From positions 46,237,180 to 46,301,179 of the forward strand of contig CM055106.1 of NCBI GenBank assembly GCA_029204225.1: a stretch of DNA of 64,000 nucleotides, read 5' to 3'. Shown piece by piece: positions 22,773 to 35,585 of the stretch. The stretch comes from Diphasiastrum complanatum (Eukaryota > Streptophyta > Lycopodiopsida > Lycopodiales > Lycopodiaceae). The notes beneath the pieces are model-generated. The model searched no databases and was not told where the DNA came from. It saw nothing but the letters and a program-made list of their open reading frames with translations. Made by a program: the position numbers and the translations under genes. Positions within the stretch are counted from its first letter, which is position 1; the number at the start of each line of letters is the position of its first letter.

Positions 22773-25297
22773 CCAAGACAATGAATATGCTAGTCTTGCC
22801 TTACAAAGTACCTACAAAAGTCTATGGATGATGGGACCTATATTTAGCCCTTAACTCTTGCTCACCCTATGTGGTAACCCAAGGTAAAAGTGCCACGTAG
22901 GATTGATTAACACTAAACTAATTATGATTAACAAACCTGTTTAGGCAAGGAAGAGGCCCTTTTTGAGTCCAAAAAGGGCCCTAATCAGTGACCAAACGAT
23001 TTGCACTTTGCTATCACTGGAATTCGCATCTCTAATGCAATACTAATATGGCAAATTGACTTGACTTATCCAAACTGGCAGTTGAAGGGTATCTCATTGA
23101 TGTCAAACCCGATACACTGTTTCACAGCTACAACGACTTGATCAAAATGACGTACCAACTGCAAAACCTGCAAAATATCACACTTGCCACTTGCCAAGAG
23201 TCTCCAAAGTGTGATTACTGACCCGTTTTTCATCTTCCATGTGTCCCACGCACAGTTCATCCAATGAAAGTTTGCTATCCTGCCCAATGGCTTCCAGCTA
23301 GTACCACCACGCATTTCAATCACCCGTGACCACCAAAATGTGTGTACCTCCAAGCTAGCCCACATTTCCCTCCGAACGAGAAATTTCCAGGTCGCAGATG
23401 AGTGTGTTAATGCAGCTATCACCCGATTCGATAATGCCACTGCCGATCATACATGTGAGAGCATTCCCCCAAATCGCGATTTGACATTGGTCGGTTCTAA
23501 ATCCAAAACTTGAACCTGATCACGAGATTTTTCCACCTTGTAACCGGCATATCATGCCCATCTCTCACATGTGCTTGCTTGCCCTCTCAAAATTGTCGCC
23601 AATGATGAATAGTCACGATGCCAAACTGCATTCCGTCGCCAAAACTAGCTTTCTCCACACAATTCCGCTATCATTCTCCCCCATACCGCATTTATCACCT
23701 TCAAACACTCTGTTACCTATTCGAAGTAAGCAATAATGATTTTGAAGCAATAATGCCTCACTGTACCACCCTGTAGCAAGTTTCAGCAGCCAAAATTTGG
23801 GCCTATGGTACCCAAACAATAAATGTAGCCCATCACTCCGCTCGATAGGAATGGTGATGAAAACACCCCGAAACACATTCCTCCCTGCTTGGTGACGTCA
23901 CTCTGTCCGCTAGCTCTAAGCAAACAGTTTCCAAAGGTCAATTTGGCCGAGATTCGTACAATCATATGCCAATTCTACACTTTAATTTGCACACATACAA
24001 ATGGAAATCACACGTGGGGAGCATGTTTCCAGTACGTGTGAGTAGTAGGCCTATTTGCATTAGCTAATTCATGCCTTAGAATAGCTTGTTATACAAAGCA
24101 ATGTGAAAGTAGGCAAACGCTACTAGTCAAGTAGAATCATGCCAAGTGTCATCATGAGGTTGGGCCTCAATCTCCTCATGACTTGTACAAATCAAAATGC
24201 ATGGTTAAGATAGGCATAGTAGACATCCATCTGGAGTCCTAAGCGGTGTTGACATGTCCTAAATTGTAGGAGAGCAAAAAAGTAGTGCACCATAGGTCAC
24301 ATTGACTTTTAACGTCCAACTAAATTATGAGGTGCAAATCATGGATCCAATCACTACATGCTTTATTGAGTAGGAGCTCGAGCTACCACTATATGGATGT
24401 GGACTCTCATTGTACTTTTGAATCTTTTTGAGAGATAATCAAGTTTTGGCTTCAAAGATTTTCTCTCTCTACACGAGAGCTAGATGTTGGTTTCACACTT
24501 CCATAATGAAAACTACTTAGTTTTTTCAAGGATATGCATGAAACTTGCTTGACTTTGGTTGATGATTACTTTTTGTGTACAAGAGCTCTTAACTAGATCC
24601 AAATCTTGTTTGGTAGCTCACGAAAATCCCAATTGATCAAAGATAGATTTGGTAGTGTGCAACCTCACATGCGTGTAGATCGTGGTCGATCTATTCAAGG
24701 TCCTCATATGCCAATTTTTTAACAGTCGGAACCAATCCCTTTGGCCTGGAATGGAACAGAATTTTTCTCACAACTAAGAATTCGCATTCAACATCATTCA
24801 ATGTCCACTTCCAAAATCGTGCAAAACCAATCCTAAAAATTTGCTCAAAATTGCCCTTGAATTCATTCAGACTGGCAATACAAATCCACTCATATTTGCC
24901 TATAGACTGGCACTAGCAAATCCACTCAAATTTTCCTACAGAATCTGCTGAGAGATGCATCGTTACATTCAGCAAGAATTGCAAAATTTGAAGTTTGCAT
25001 CAATAAGAGATGTTGTATATACACAGAAAAAACCTGTATTCTCTAAATTAGACCTTTTTGTGTGTTGAAGTACCGACCGGAGAACATGCATCAATTGCAT
25101 TAAAGATCAGATCAGAGGCATGAATCCAGCAGCATCAACAGACCTTTGCAAGCGATCAAAAAACTACTATTGTTCTTTCATACATACCTATGTATTCTGG
25201 CGCTTTGGAAGCTGCAAGGAGAGATGGCCAGGCTCCTGCTCCAGAGATTTGGCTTTTATGTAATTTGTTGCGACTAACTATTTCGATTTTTTTTCAG
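22773..25297. other. Spacer; unassigned open frames at 23066-23440 and 23613-23965 (-)
   Basis: The minus-strand frame 23440-23066 codes 124 residues rich in Trp (HTFWWSRVIEMRGG, FHWMNCAWDTWKM), and a second pair of frames lies at 23613-23965. No family is recognised and no splice or codon evidence supports them as genes. The rest, including 24000-25290, shows nothing recognisable. Confidence 0.35.
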
Positions 25298-25509
25298 ACT
25301 TGAGGGATCCCGTCACAACAACTGCCAGGAGCTTAAGGCAAATGATCGAGGTGAAAATCTAGAGCTTGCCACACCTTCAATAAGAGCACCAGATCTGCGA
25401 ACAAGGCAGAAGATAGGAGAAAAGAGAGCATTCTCACAAGAGAGGAGAAGATTTGATGGTAGAGACAACGATCCACACCTGCACCTCTTCTTATTCAGTC
25501 ATGAATAGT
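25298..25509 (+). CDS. Candidate terminal exon of an unknown protein
   Basis: A polypyrimidine stretch and CAG end at about 25297. They are followed by an open frame LEGSRHNNCQELKANDRGE, then PSIRAPDLRTRQKIGEKRAF and SQERRRFDGRDNDP, to a TAG near 25508. Charged composition and the preceding splice-like signal make it look coding. Possible upstream coding sequence (SGALEAARRDGQAPAPE) lies near 25195-25255. I do not recognise the family, and it may be a chance frame. Confidence 0.25.
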
Positions 25510-26836
25510 TTTTGCTTTTTTGCTTTTTGCTTTTTAAGCATTATGCAACATGCATCGTTCCTTTTTTTTATGCTCTTACTTTTTGGGCTTATCTATTGTG
25601 CATTGTTTGCATTCACAGGATTCACAGACTACCAAGAAATAGGCTTGAGAATTACATACGTTACCAGATCCATGCGAGTTTTTGAGCTCTAACCATTGTG
25701 ATCTTCATTATAACAGGTTATTGCAATCGACTACCTCGTACCTAATAAACAAATAATCATGTGGCCCAGTAAAAGCAGAACCTTTTATAAAAGGACTGAA
25801 CAGTTGATGAGAAGACCAGCGTCATATATCTTCTAAGTGTAATAGAAACATGACTATACAAGTAAATGTAAATGAAAGTGCATTTTTCAAGGAGGCAAAG
25901 GGAAATGAAGTAAGAAGTTGCTGAGTTGAAATTGATTTTCATTCGACACCTGGTTTGGATGCGAATTCATAACTTAAGAGCATTGCTATGAATACCCTTT
26001 TTCACACAAGGTGGATCAATGGTTTCACACTCATCATTTTTTAAAGAGATCCTGCAACAAAGAAAGAAAGCTGAAATCTTTTGTACACTACTTCCCAATT
26101 ACCAAGAGGATGTGCTGGATCACAATGTGCAAATCAAGCGACTTCACAATCTGCATCATGGTAAATCAAGTTTTTAATTTCTTACCATTAGCATTAGGAG
26201 AGGAACAAGGATTAGAATTTACACTGGGGGGAAAAAATTTCCCCTTTTTCCATTTCTAGTCTATGATGAATCACAACCACCTGTCCTCAGTGCTCAGCAT
26301 GAACCGCGCAAGACTTACAGAATCGAATTCAAATATAATAGTGATATACAGCGAAATAAGAGTAATTTCTCAATAAATTGACCTGAATTTTCACCAGCTG
26401 CAGTGGGCACTGCCTTGTAATAAACAGAACACATTTTGTATCCGTGTTGCATGAAAATGCAAGTTTCTGAAGCACTGAAAAGATACCTGAGTGCCATAAA
26501 GAGGCTAACAGTATGCATTTGAACAAGATTTCGTTTCCTAAGAATCACACAGCTCTGTTTTCTGCGATGCAGAGCTGCAACTTATCCAGCTTTCATCCAA
26601 GCAAGAACCAGCAATGATGAGACATCAGCTTTCATACCCAGCAACTGCAGAGAAGATCGTATGATAGACCTGTCATATGCTGTTATGACAATTGCCAACG
26701 AGGCTTCTCCCACAAAAGAATGATCTTTTTCCTCCCAAAAAGGGGTATGTACAAAAATAACTCCACCCTTTGTATGTTAATTCAATGGGGCTTTCGAAAT
26801 AAGATGTCAAGAAAATAGAAACAGACCCAGTGCCAG
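25510..26836. other. Intergenic region, including the 3' flank of the sugar kinase gene
   Basis: A/T-rich sequence without a recognised gene. The part next to 26837 should hold the 3' untranslated region of the minus-strand kinase gene. No clear polyadenylation signal was picked out. Confidence 0.5.
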
Positions 26837-29800
26837 CTAGTCAAAAAGATGGAGCTTTATGCTGTTACCCTCTGCATAAGCACCCATCACCTGTGAAACT
26901 CCCTGGTCCACTGAAGAAGATACACAGGTCACAGACGCAGCCAGTTCCAGGGCATCCTCCTCCTTCAGACGAGTTCCTTGCTGACCCACAACCACAGCAG
27001 CTACTCTCGCTGCCAAGTTACCGATTCCTTTCAGGTCAGGCACTCCACATAGCAAGCCATAGAGGACTCCTGCTGCATATGCATCGCCTGCTCCACATGT
27101 GTCCACAGCAGCACAAACGGCTGGAGAAATGTACACCACCTCTCCTTTCAACCCGAAGTAGGAGCCTCGAGCTCCATCCGTAACAGAAACAACACGACAA
27201 AATTTGCTCAAGTGTTGTGCAGCAAATGCCGCATTTGTGTATGTTCCAAACCCACACAAAGACTTCGCTTCCTCCCCGTTCATAAATAGGATATCTGCAC
27301 TTTCTGCCATGACATCCCTACAAGGGTAGCAGCACAAAGTGTCATGGATGTATGTGGCTTTGAATAACAATGTTATAACAGATGTGTCATAATCACAAGA
27401 CACAGATGTGAGGGACATGGAAGTGTATCAAATTATACATATCATCATTCACAAAATATGCTCAGTCGACATAGCCACAGAACCTGCACAATGCTTTGTT
27501 CTGCAAAAATGCATTTCTAGAAAGTGCAGCTAATAAGACTTATTTTAGTAGAAGGAATAAAAATATGTACCAGAATTGTCTTCGATGGCGTGAAACACAT
27601 GATACATCACTAGCTGTAAGGGCCACCAAAACGCCTTCATCGCGTGCTCTTTTGCAAGCCTTGGAAATGGCTTCTATGGTCTCAGGAATGTCCCACAAAT
27701 AGCCCTCAATCACAAGAATTTTTGACCTTGCGACAGCCTCTTCAAGAGTTTTGTCAAAATTTACAACTGAAGACATCCCCTGCATATAACTGAAGCTGTC
27801 AGAAAAACTGAAACATCATAGCCAAGAACAGGATGAATATTTAGACTCCAAAAAAATAGAAACAAAGGTTTGAGTGTCTCGAATGGTCAGCATCAATAAC
27901 AAACAAAACAGTTTAGCTAGGTTTGATACTTTATGACCTCTTTGCATTTGGTTTCAAAGTATGCAAAGTTGCACTAAGCACACAAAATACAACCACAAGC
28001 ATATTCTTGAAACATTCTGTAAATACTTGGGATAACATGTTTCAAACATAAGAAGCTGTTTCTACATTCTGTTGATTCATCCATGTGGATAAAACATGGC
28101 ATTCATCTAAAATATAGATAACTTACAATGGTCTACCATCTGCAAGTGTGTGAGCAGATAGATGTGAAAGCTAAACCAGACAATAGAGCTTTCAGACAAT
28201 ACATTGTTCTTTGACAAAAATTGTATCACTTTTCAAGAAGTGCAAAAGATACAGTGAAAGATAATAATCAGACAAATACCCACAGCATACATCTAGAGTC
28301 GACTCAGCCAGAAATGTAGGATGATTTCACATTTTGACCTCAATGTCTTGGGATACATTAATGAACAAACCATATTTATCAGTATGACTTGGTCAGGCAA
28401 GACTTACAAGAACAACTCTGAACACATACAGCCCATGGATTCACAATGACGCGGATATTAAAAAAAAACCTATCCTGTCAAGAATGCATGCCAAAAACTT
28501 GCCTGATAAGACAGCATAGTCCGTTGTGCATCAGGAGTTGTAAGAACAATGACGGTACCAGTGGTGCCATTGTTTATGGGTTTTGATAAAAAATGCACAT
28601 TTGCTCTGAGTAGCTTTGTCCTGCAAAATTTGACTTTCCTGGTTGTCAAATCTGAGAATAACATTCTTTTATTTAGATTTAAAGAGAAAAAACAGATCAT
28701 ACCTCTGCTCTAAATATGTCACGTAAAAGCAGTCCTGAAACAATAAGGCAGCATGTAGCACTCAATAATGACCTTCATACCTGTAGAAGCCTCCCAGAGG
28801 ATCGCTTCCAACACTCCCAGTCATGGCCACATTCAAAGAAGGCTCTCTAGTCATTCCCAACCTTGATAATGCTACAAGTGTATTAGAAAGAGAACCCCCA
28901 GCAGATAACTTATAGCTACATCCATCCAATGCTCGTAAAACCTTTCCTCTTTCCTCGTGATTGACAATCTTTCGAGTTCCTTTGGTCAAAGCTAGTTTTT
29001 GTATGATATCATCACCCACAATGCCAGAGAAGTCAACCTGTCATGTGAAATGTCAGATATGACCATCAACAAATTCAGCTACAAGTTGTAGGCTCAAAAA
29101 TAATGTGAAAATACTTATACTAAAAATATTGTAAGAGGTTTTGAAGGGAAGTATAAGATTTCAACCTACTTGTGTGAATCCACTGTTATGAGCAGTATCA
29201 TTAAAGATCAGAACACAAAAGTCAATGAAGGTATCAAAAATCCTGAAATATCACAAAACAACTTGCAAGAGAATGTGGAGCTGCTCATCATGTAAGGAAA
29301 ACGCCCTTCATCACTAGACGCACGACACCAGTCCACAAAAATTGCAAAAAAGGCATCAATTTTTGAGGCATAAGACTTCAAATATGGACTAAACTAGATT
29401 CCTGACGATGTTAAAAAATCGCAAATTGAAGGGGAGGACCCTTCACTGAGAGGCTTTGCTATGAACTTAATCATAGAAATTGGCATCAAATGAATATAAA
29501 GCAGCAAATACATTCACAAAACAATCTCCAACAAAGAAGACTTAATAAAAGCCATAGGCTGCCAACAGCTTAAGCAGATTCCCAAAAATGGAACTCCCTC
29601 GAAAGGCCTCAAGACACCAAAATCAATCCACTAACTCAGTCTTCAACTCTTAAAATATCCCCCATTTTAGGTCTTAAAATCAACTAAGATTGCCAGCTTA
29701 ACTATTGGGCCCAAAAATGATCAAATGGTACTGAAAAATAGTTGAGTTAAGGGAGGTGTCCATAACACTCCAACAAGCAAAAACATTGGCCACAATGTGG

Positions 29801-32800
29801 GCTATCAGAGAAACATACAAAAATGAAAACTAAACTGGTGTGGTTGCTACAAGATATAAACTACAAAACTGATCATACACTGGAGATGTCATCGAACAAA
29901 GCTGATGTCATATATAATGCTGAATTCACACGTGTGGGATGCCCTACACATGTACTTTTGATCTCCTAAGCACAATAACACCATAAAGATCAGACTAGCA
30001 TTGGTTGTCAATAGGAAAGCTGATCATACAAGCAATATTATTGTGTTACAAGCAAAATCTGTCAACAAAACATAAGACAAAGCATCATAAATGCCTCTAC
30101 TCAACTAGAGAGAGAAAATAGAAGGTACAAAACTCGTGGAGATAGAGAGGGCACAAAGAGCTTGTCTCCAAATTTGCATTACACACAAATTTCATCATTT
30201 TCTCATTGAGAGTACATCACATATATATAGATCCATGGACTCTTCTCCTACTTTGAGTTGAATTGGAGTTATGGATCCACCTCTCAAGCTATCTAGACTT
30301 ATCCAAGCCACCTCACTATGTTTAATTGTGCCACATAGTCTTTTCATGCATTAAATGTGGCATGTAAAGTACAAATGGCAGTTCCTATGGTAGCTCGAGT
30401 TTCTACTTCTACCTACCTTGAATATTTTATTCTAAGATGGGTCTTTACTAAGCCAAAAGAGCTCAATTCATCTTTGGCATTTAAAGGACCCATACTCACA
30501 ACATTAGATAGATTTTTCAATATTTTCACATATAAGCCACAAAAAACACATATACTAACAAATTGCTACACGAAGTATCCATGCTGCAATATAAAGCCAC
30601 TATGAAGCCACTATGAAGAGTGTAATTCATTGAATGAAAATATGAAGTTTTGTCTATAAGTAAGAGGAGTTGTACAAATAGCTTAGTTTCTGATATACTT
30701 TTAGCACACAAACGCTAGTAGCTCAGTGAGAACTCACTAATGAAAGGAGATTTGATCCTCAATAAATAAATGACTTCCACAAAAAAATCTCATAATAATA
30801 ATGTGCAAGTCATTTTCATGATATGCACAAAGTCTAGAGCTAAAAGATAAAATTAGAATGTTCTCCCATATGCCCTTTTATTCATATATAGGCCCAAGGA
30901 CCTTTCCTATTCATGTTGGCCAAAGGCCCAAGTTTTATTAGTTGATTATTTGAAGTGGGAGTCCTGCAGGTGGGCACGGTATTTTCCCTCCAAAAGTTCT
31001 GCCTCCCTTGATTATTTGAATCCTGCTTTAAGGGTCCCCAAACCTCGTATGATGAACCAATTGATGATAGGAGCAAGATCTTACGTTGGTTGAAAGTGGT
31101 GCCCACTTCTTGCTCAAGAAGTGCTCTAATACAAGATGCAAGCAAAACTTCTATTAAAGACATACAAAGAGAGGAGACTGCAAACAATAAATCAAGTGAT
31201 GTAGAACATTGTCATCAGTGAAGGAGAAACCATCACCACTAATAACCCCTTGTATATAAATCCAATTCAAAGCTTGAGCTAGCTAAAGTGATTTCCTGAA
31301 CTAAGAGCTAACATCTAGTCAATCAATCACTAATAATCAAATAATAACCTTGATTAATAATAACCATAGGCCTCCTCAAATATTTATAGGATCCAATAAT
31401 AGCTCAAACACCACAAAATGTTAAATTAAATAGATGACTGGCCCAAATGCTCAGACGAGCTATATTGTCCAAATAATAACAAATTAAATTGTTCAATCAT
31501 AGTCCATGTAGTTGTCCCTTCTCCATATGTTTAGCCTATACTTGCAGCATCATTGTAGGTGTTTCATAAGATATAGTTAAGGCTTGTGAAAAGTACTACT
31601 CCTCGATACGGTCCACTCGAGTGCTTATTTTATATTTCCAAGAGGATTGTATGAATCCTCGTATACATTTCAATCTTTCCATCTAGCTATAGGAACAAAA
31701 AACTTGAAAGTAACAAAACGAACAAGAAATGGAGTAACAATTTTTGTTTGCAATATAAACATAATCTTCAAGTGGAGAAGACTTCAACAAAAGATGGACT
31801 AGTATGTTCCCAGATCCCCAGTTCTGCTATCAGCACAACAACACCAGGGAATACAAGTCAATAGCTGTAACCTTATACCAGCAAAGGTAAGATTTTCCCC
31901 AGACTTTCCTATAGCAGTTTTCCTCAGCTGGATTGTTCAATACTTCATTTTAACCCCATTATGTGTTACATAATTTTCCAAACAAGCTTTTACTTTCAAT
32001 CATAAACAGGATCCCTGCAAGCCGCATGACTATTCACATCATATTTCATAAATGTTAAGCCTATCAAAAGCCCTTTCCTTCCCTCTAGTAAAGAAGGTGC
32101 TCAAGCCGCAAAGCCATAACCCTTTTTGATGATTAGGTATGGATGCATTTGTTAGGGAGGGGAGATTAGAGCTCCCTCCAATTATTACAAGAAAATTTAT
32201 CTGTTTGAATAAGAAAAACTTCCCAAAACATTAAGTTAGCAGAAAGTTAAACGTGCAGATAAGGACAGAGCAAAGCAAACGCATATGAGGCAGTCATTAC
32301 GTATAGATTTGAATCAAGTAATCACATCAAGATTTGAAGAATTCACAATAAATACATTTAAAAAGGAGTAAAATTTATGTGCGAAATAGCAAAGATTGTG
32401 TATTTTGAGGACAGATTCCCATCTCTGGCTTTCAAAAGTTATTGCATAAATGCTACCAAACATGAAGAAACTATATTGGAGTGGTAGGAAAAGTACCATT
32501 GCTTGGCCAAGGCCGACAACATCCCAGTGTTTAGGAACCTTTATTTCAGGAACGCCGTATGGCTGCTCGCTGTGTTGCTCAGCAGTAGTGTCTGAACTCT
32601 GGAAGCTGTGCATGAAGCTCGCTGCTTTCATTCCCCGCGATTCAGCTTTTCTTAGCATCGAAGTCAGCACCTTAGCCGTCAAGCCCTTGGTGTAGCTCAA
32701 ACTACATGTAGCCTTGCGATAACGCAAGCATAGCACAGTGTGAGCCTTTCCAAAGGACGGATGGCAACATACCTTCTTGAGACGCAGCGAACAATAGGAG

Positions 32801-32925
32801 TCGTCCCCCATACATCGCCTAGAAAAGCCAAGAACAGACGAATTCTCAGAGTACTGCCCCTGAAATGCACTGGCTAGGGTTTCCAATGGCACACAAGACA
32901 GCGTGGCTGCCGCCATTTTTCCCAA
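26837..32925 (-). CDS. pfkB/ribokinase-family carbohydrate kinase, probably plastid-targeted (five exons)
   Basis: Exons on the minus strand are 32925-32497, 29037-28781, 28620-28503, 27779-27571 and 27317-26837; they sum to 1494 bases, 497 residues plus TAG, with all phases matching. The first 100 or so residues are Ser/Arg/Lys rich and low in acid, like a plastid transit peptide. The kinase part begins WDVVGLGQAMVDFSG (about 133-148), with AGGSLSNT (189-196) for substrate binding, VTDGARGS (383-390), and the pfkB signature DTCGAGDAYAAG with catalytic base Asp416. It resembles plant pfkB kinases related to adenosine kinase and ribokinase. The substrate cannot be told from sequence. Intron 3 has a GC donor. 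The first intron is 3.5 kb. Confidence 0.9.
29038..32496 (-). other. Intron 1 of the sugar kinase gene (3459 bases)
   Basis: It runs from donor GTACTT (at 32496) to acceptor ACATGACAG (at 29038). It is A/T rich. Short frames inside have no recognisable motifs. No LTR or transposase was recognised, although its length suggests decayed insertions. Confidence 0.7.
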
Positions 32926-33009
32926 GCGCCCGAAGATTTGATATGCAAAACCTTCAGCAGAAAAGGCAAAAGAACCGATGCTTTAAGGCGCTCCACGGGC
33001 TGGTACACT

Positions 33010-33037
33010 GGGGGGTTAGGGAGGGGGATTTCTGGGG
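33010..33037 (+). promoter_or_regulatory. G-quadruplex-type motif just upstream of the kinase start
   Basis: Four G runs of 6, 3, 5 and 4 are separated by loops of 3, 1 and 6 bases. The motif lies about 85-110 bases upstream of the kinase ATG, with the G runs on the strand that is template for the gene. Confidence 0.5.
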
Positions 33038-33172
33038 TTTTGGCTGTGGCTGCATGCAAACATAACGACTATTTGTGTATCAAAGAAGATGCAAAAGAAG
33101 CAGAAACTAGAACCGATAGCGGCACGACGAGCTTGCTTTTGAAGCTTGCATTCTTTATCAGAATACGCTGGC

Positions 33173-33180
33173 TATAAAAG
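33173..33180 (+). promoter_or_regulatory. TATAAAAG box facing away from the kinase gene
   Basis: TATAAAAG lies in G/C-rich surroundings (GCTATAAAAGACGG) on the + strand, 250 bases upstream of the kinase start. It would direct transcription away from the kinase. The following + sequence has only a short Lys-rich frame. Confidence 0.35.
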
Positions 33181-33350
33181 ACGGAGACCCTCGTCGAAGC
33201 AGCAGAGCGCCATCGCTGTTCGCTCTCCTGCCAACAGGAAGGAGAAGAGAACAGTGCAACTGATGCAGAAGGAGAAGACGAAGAAGAAGAAGAAGCTGGA
33301 AGGGGGGCTTAATGGCAATGCTTATGTTAGGCCCGCCCAATTGGATACTT

Positions 33351-33570
33351 GCCACGTGTAGAAATTCTTACGTTGGATCTAGAACACGTGGCAAAATCTG
33401 AATGCTTTGGGAAGATCCAATGGTGGAGGGGTGCTGAAATCAGGATGTCCTGAGCAAGGAGAATCTAGATCCGCGCCGTCGGATTTGGAGTCAATGGTCA
33501 ACACCTGATGGAGTCTACTAATCGAGGCGACAAGGTGATTTGGATATTTAGCCTATGTTAGCTTGACACG
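33351..33570. promoter_or_regulatory. Three G-box (CACGTG) elements upstream of the kinase gene
   Basis: GCCACGTGT at about 33353, ACACGTGGC at about 33384 and ACACGTGGC at about 33564 match G-box/ABRE cores bound by plant bZIP and bHLH factors. The first two form an inverted pair (TGCCACGTGT / ACACGTGGCA). They lie 430-640 bases upstream of the kinase ATG. Confidence 0.5.
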
Positions 33571-33989
33571 TGGCTATATTTAATAGCACGTTGCAAAAGA
33601 ACATTTAGTCGACCCCAAATTCCAATATAGGGACTTTAGAAACATGTTCTGCACCAGGACTCTCTGTGCAAATAGGGCGCCACCCTTCGAGGCACACGCA
33701 ATGTGTGTGGCCCAGTGCCTTCCCACCCAAGTGAGGTTGATGGGGTTGAACAAGTACAAATTAGCTAAAGACACACGGAAGGAAATCCGAACTTGAGATT
33801 GAGAGACCATCGGCACCAAATACCAATGTGCCTCTAACATGATGAGGTCCCCACCCTAAGCCAACATCGCAAAATGAACATTTGTTGGTGTTAAAGCTAT
33901 CAAGCATCTCACAAACATTTGCACCATTGGATGAGGTGGAGACTCTTCTAACTCCTATACACAAGGGATATAGGAAGGGTCTTTCGAAA

Positions 33990-34260
33990 GTAAAAGGATA
34001 TGTTAATTTAAGATAAACCACTTTAAATTGAGATTTATTGATTAGATTTATGCACCTCCACTTCTTCCAACAAAATGGGTGCTGTATTTAAAAACTAGAT
34101 ATAAATCGTTACATAAATTAAGTAAAAGGATATGTTAATTTAGGACCAACTAGTAGAGATTAAGATTTATTAATTTATCTTATGAAATATATCTAAAAAC
34201 TTGATGTCCACTATGATAAACAAGGCAAAGTGATATGTTAATTTAGGACCAACTACTAAC
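33990..34260 (+). repeat. Three degenerate tandem copies of a 110-130-base A/T-rich unit
   Basis: The word GATATGTTAATTTA recurs at about 33997, 34128 and 34233, each followed after 25-30 bases by AGATTTATT. The stretch 33590-33990 before it holds two unassigned minus-strand frames with no recognised motif. Confidence 0.75.
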
Positions 34261-34487
34261 ATGTAAGATTTATTAAATTATTTCCTATGCAACTCCAAAT
34301 CTTTCAACATCAAATGAGTGCTCTATTTGAAATATTACTCTTTGTTATCATATAAAATATGTGGTTAGCATAAGCTATTATAGTGGAATCAATCATAGAG
34401 CTCTATGAGTTCCTACACGAAATCGACGAACCCCCACCAATTTCAATGCATAGTAAGTGTTTCGGTTTTTTTTTCTTTGTTCAAGCT

Positions 34488-34770
34488 ATAGAATGGTTAC
34501 AAGTGCTACGGTCTACCTTAATGGTGAGCACTTATTCTTCAATTGTCATTTTAAAGATCATGATTATGCCTAGTAAGTAACCAAGCTTGATTTACACAAC
34601 CAAAAAATTGTTACAAGTGCTACCTTAGTGGTTAGCACTTAGTGGTGAACACCAAGCTTCATTTACACACCCAAAAAAAAGTTACAAGTGCTACCTTAGC
34701 GGTGAGCACTGTAAGGTTGCATTCACATTGCCTTTTAAGGAGCATGATTATGCCCAGTAACCAAGCTCCA
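34488..34770 (+). repeat. Tandem copies of a hairpin-forming unit
   Basis: GTTACAAGTGCTAC recurs at about 34495, 34612 and 34681, each followed by ACCTTA and TGAGCACT or TTAGCACT. Each unit therefore carries an AGTGCT...AGCACT inverted repeat and a following AACCAAGCT word. No coding content; 34770-35220 also shows no gene. Confidence 0.75.
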
Positions 34771-35225
34771 TTTACATAACAAAAAACCCAAATTTGCTAC
34801 TATTGAGAGTGGTCATAATTAAAGAACGCTCCTTGATTTTTTTTATTTCCATTGCAAAGGGAAGGCTATAGAATATATAATGTTCACTCCAAGACATCAT
34901 ATAAAAATTCTCGTAAAGTGACAATAGAGGGAAAAGAGGACCTACCAATATTTTTTTACTATCATCTGGTCAACAGAAGTTTATGACTTCTTAGGCATAT
35001 TTTGAGAATAACTAACAATTATTGGTGGGTTGTCTCTTTGAATCGCTAAGGCATGTTATGGAATTAGTTATCAACGAGTCCTCTTCAATTATTTTCGATT
35101 GTCATCCAATAACTTAGGTCAATAGAAGTTTATGACAACAATCAAAATCAAAAGACTTTCCTTGGAAATGTTTGCCTTGTTTAGCGATTATGCTTTAGCC
35201 TGTAGTGTGTAATCACAGTGGCTTT

Positions 35226-35585
35226 GTTAGAGCCCAGTTATGGCTCTATCATAATCTCGGCATGGCCAGCTACCAAAGAGTCTGAGGCCTAGTATTGGCA
35301 AGGGTCGGTGACCGACGAGGACATCTATCCCAAGTTGGGACCGGTGCATCACGAGCAGTGATCCGGTGTGGCCGCCTGACAAGCTGTTAGAGATGCGGTG
35401 TGTCTTGATCGTCGGGACCCTAGCCGTCAGTGATGAGATGCTAGCCGACAAGTAGTCGGGGTGACCAAGAGGGTCACAGGTCTTTGGTGGGGCACGGGGG
35501 TGGTACCCTATGAGTCACTCAGTATTCACAGGTCACAGGGGCTAGGCATGCCAAGTGGACTGATCACCCATAGGTGGATGCCTTT
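35226..35585 (+). repeat. Chromovirus LTR copy 1 (truncated)
   Basis: It starts TGTTAGAGCCCAGTTATGG and is paralleled over about 355 bases by 38604-38966 with scattered substitutions. It stops at GGTGGATGCC, where Copia element 4 sequence begins. Confidence 0.8.

Noticed and set aside
28703-28734. A 32-base block with good splice signals inside a kinase intron
   Set aside because: Including it would bring a stop into frame, while skipping it gives a perfect kinase sequence; kept only as a possible splice variant.
32450-33361. Several plus-strand frames over kinase exon 1 and its upstream region
   Set aside because: They are antisense to the kinase exon or Lys-rich strings from purine tracts, with no supporting motif.
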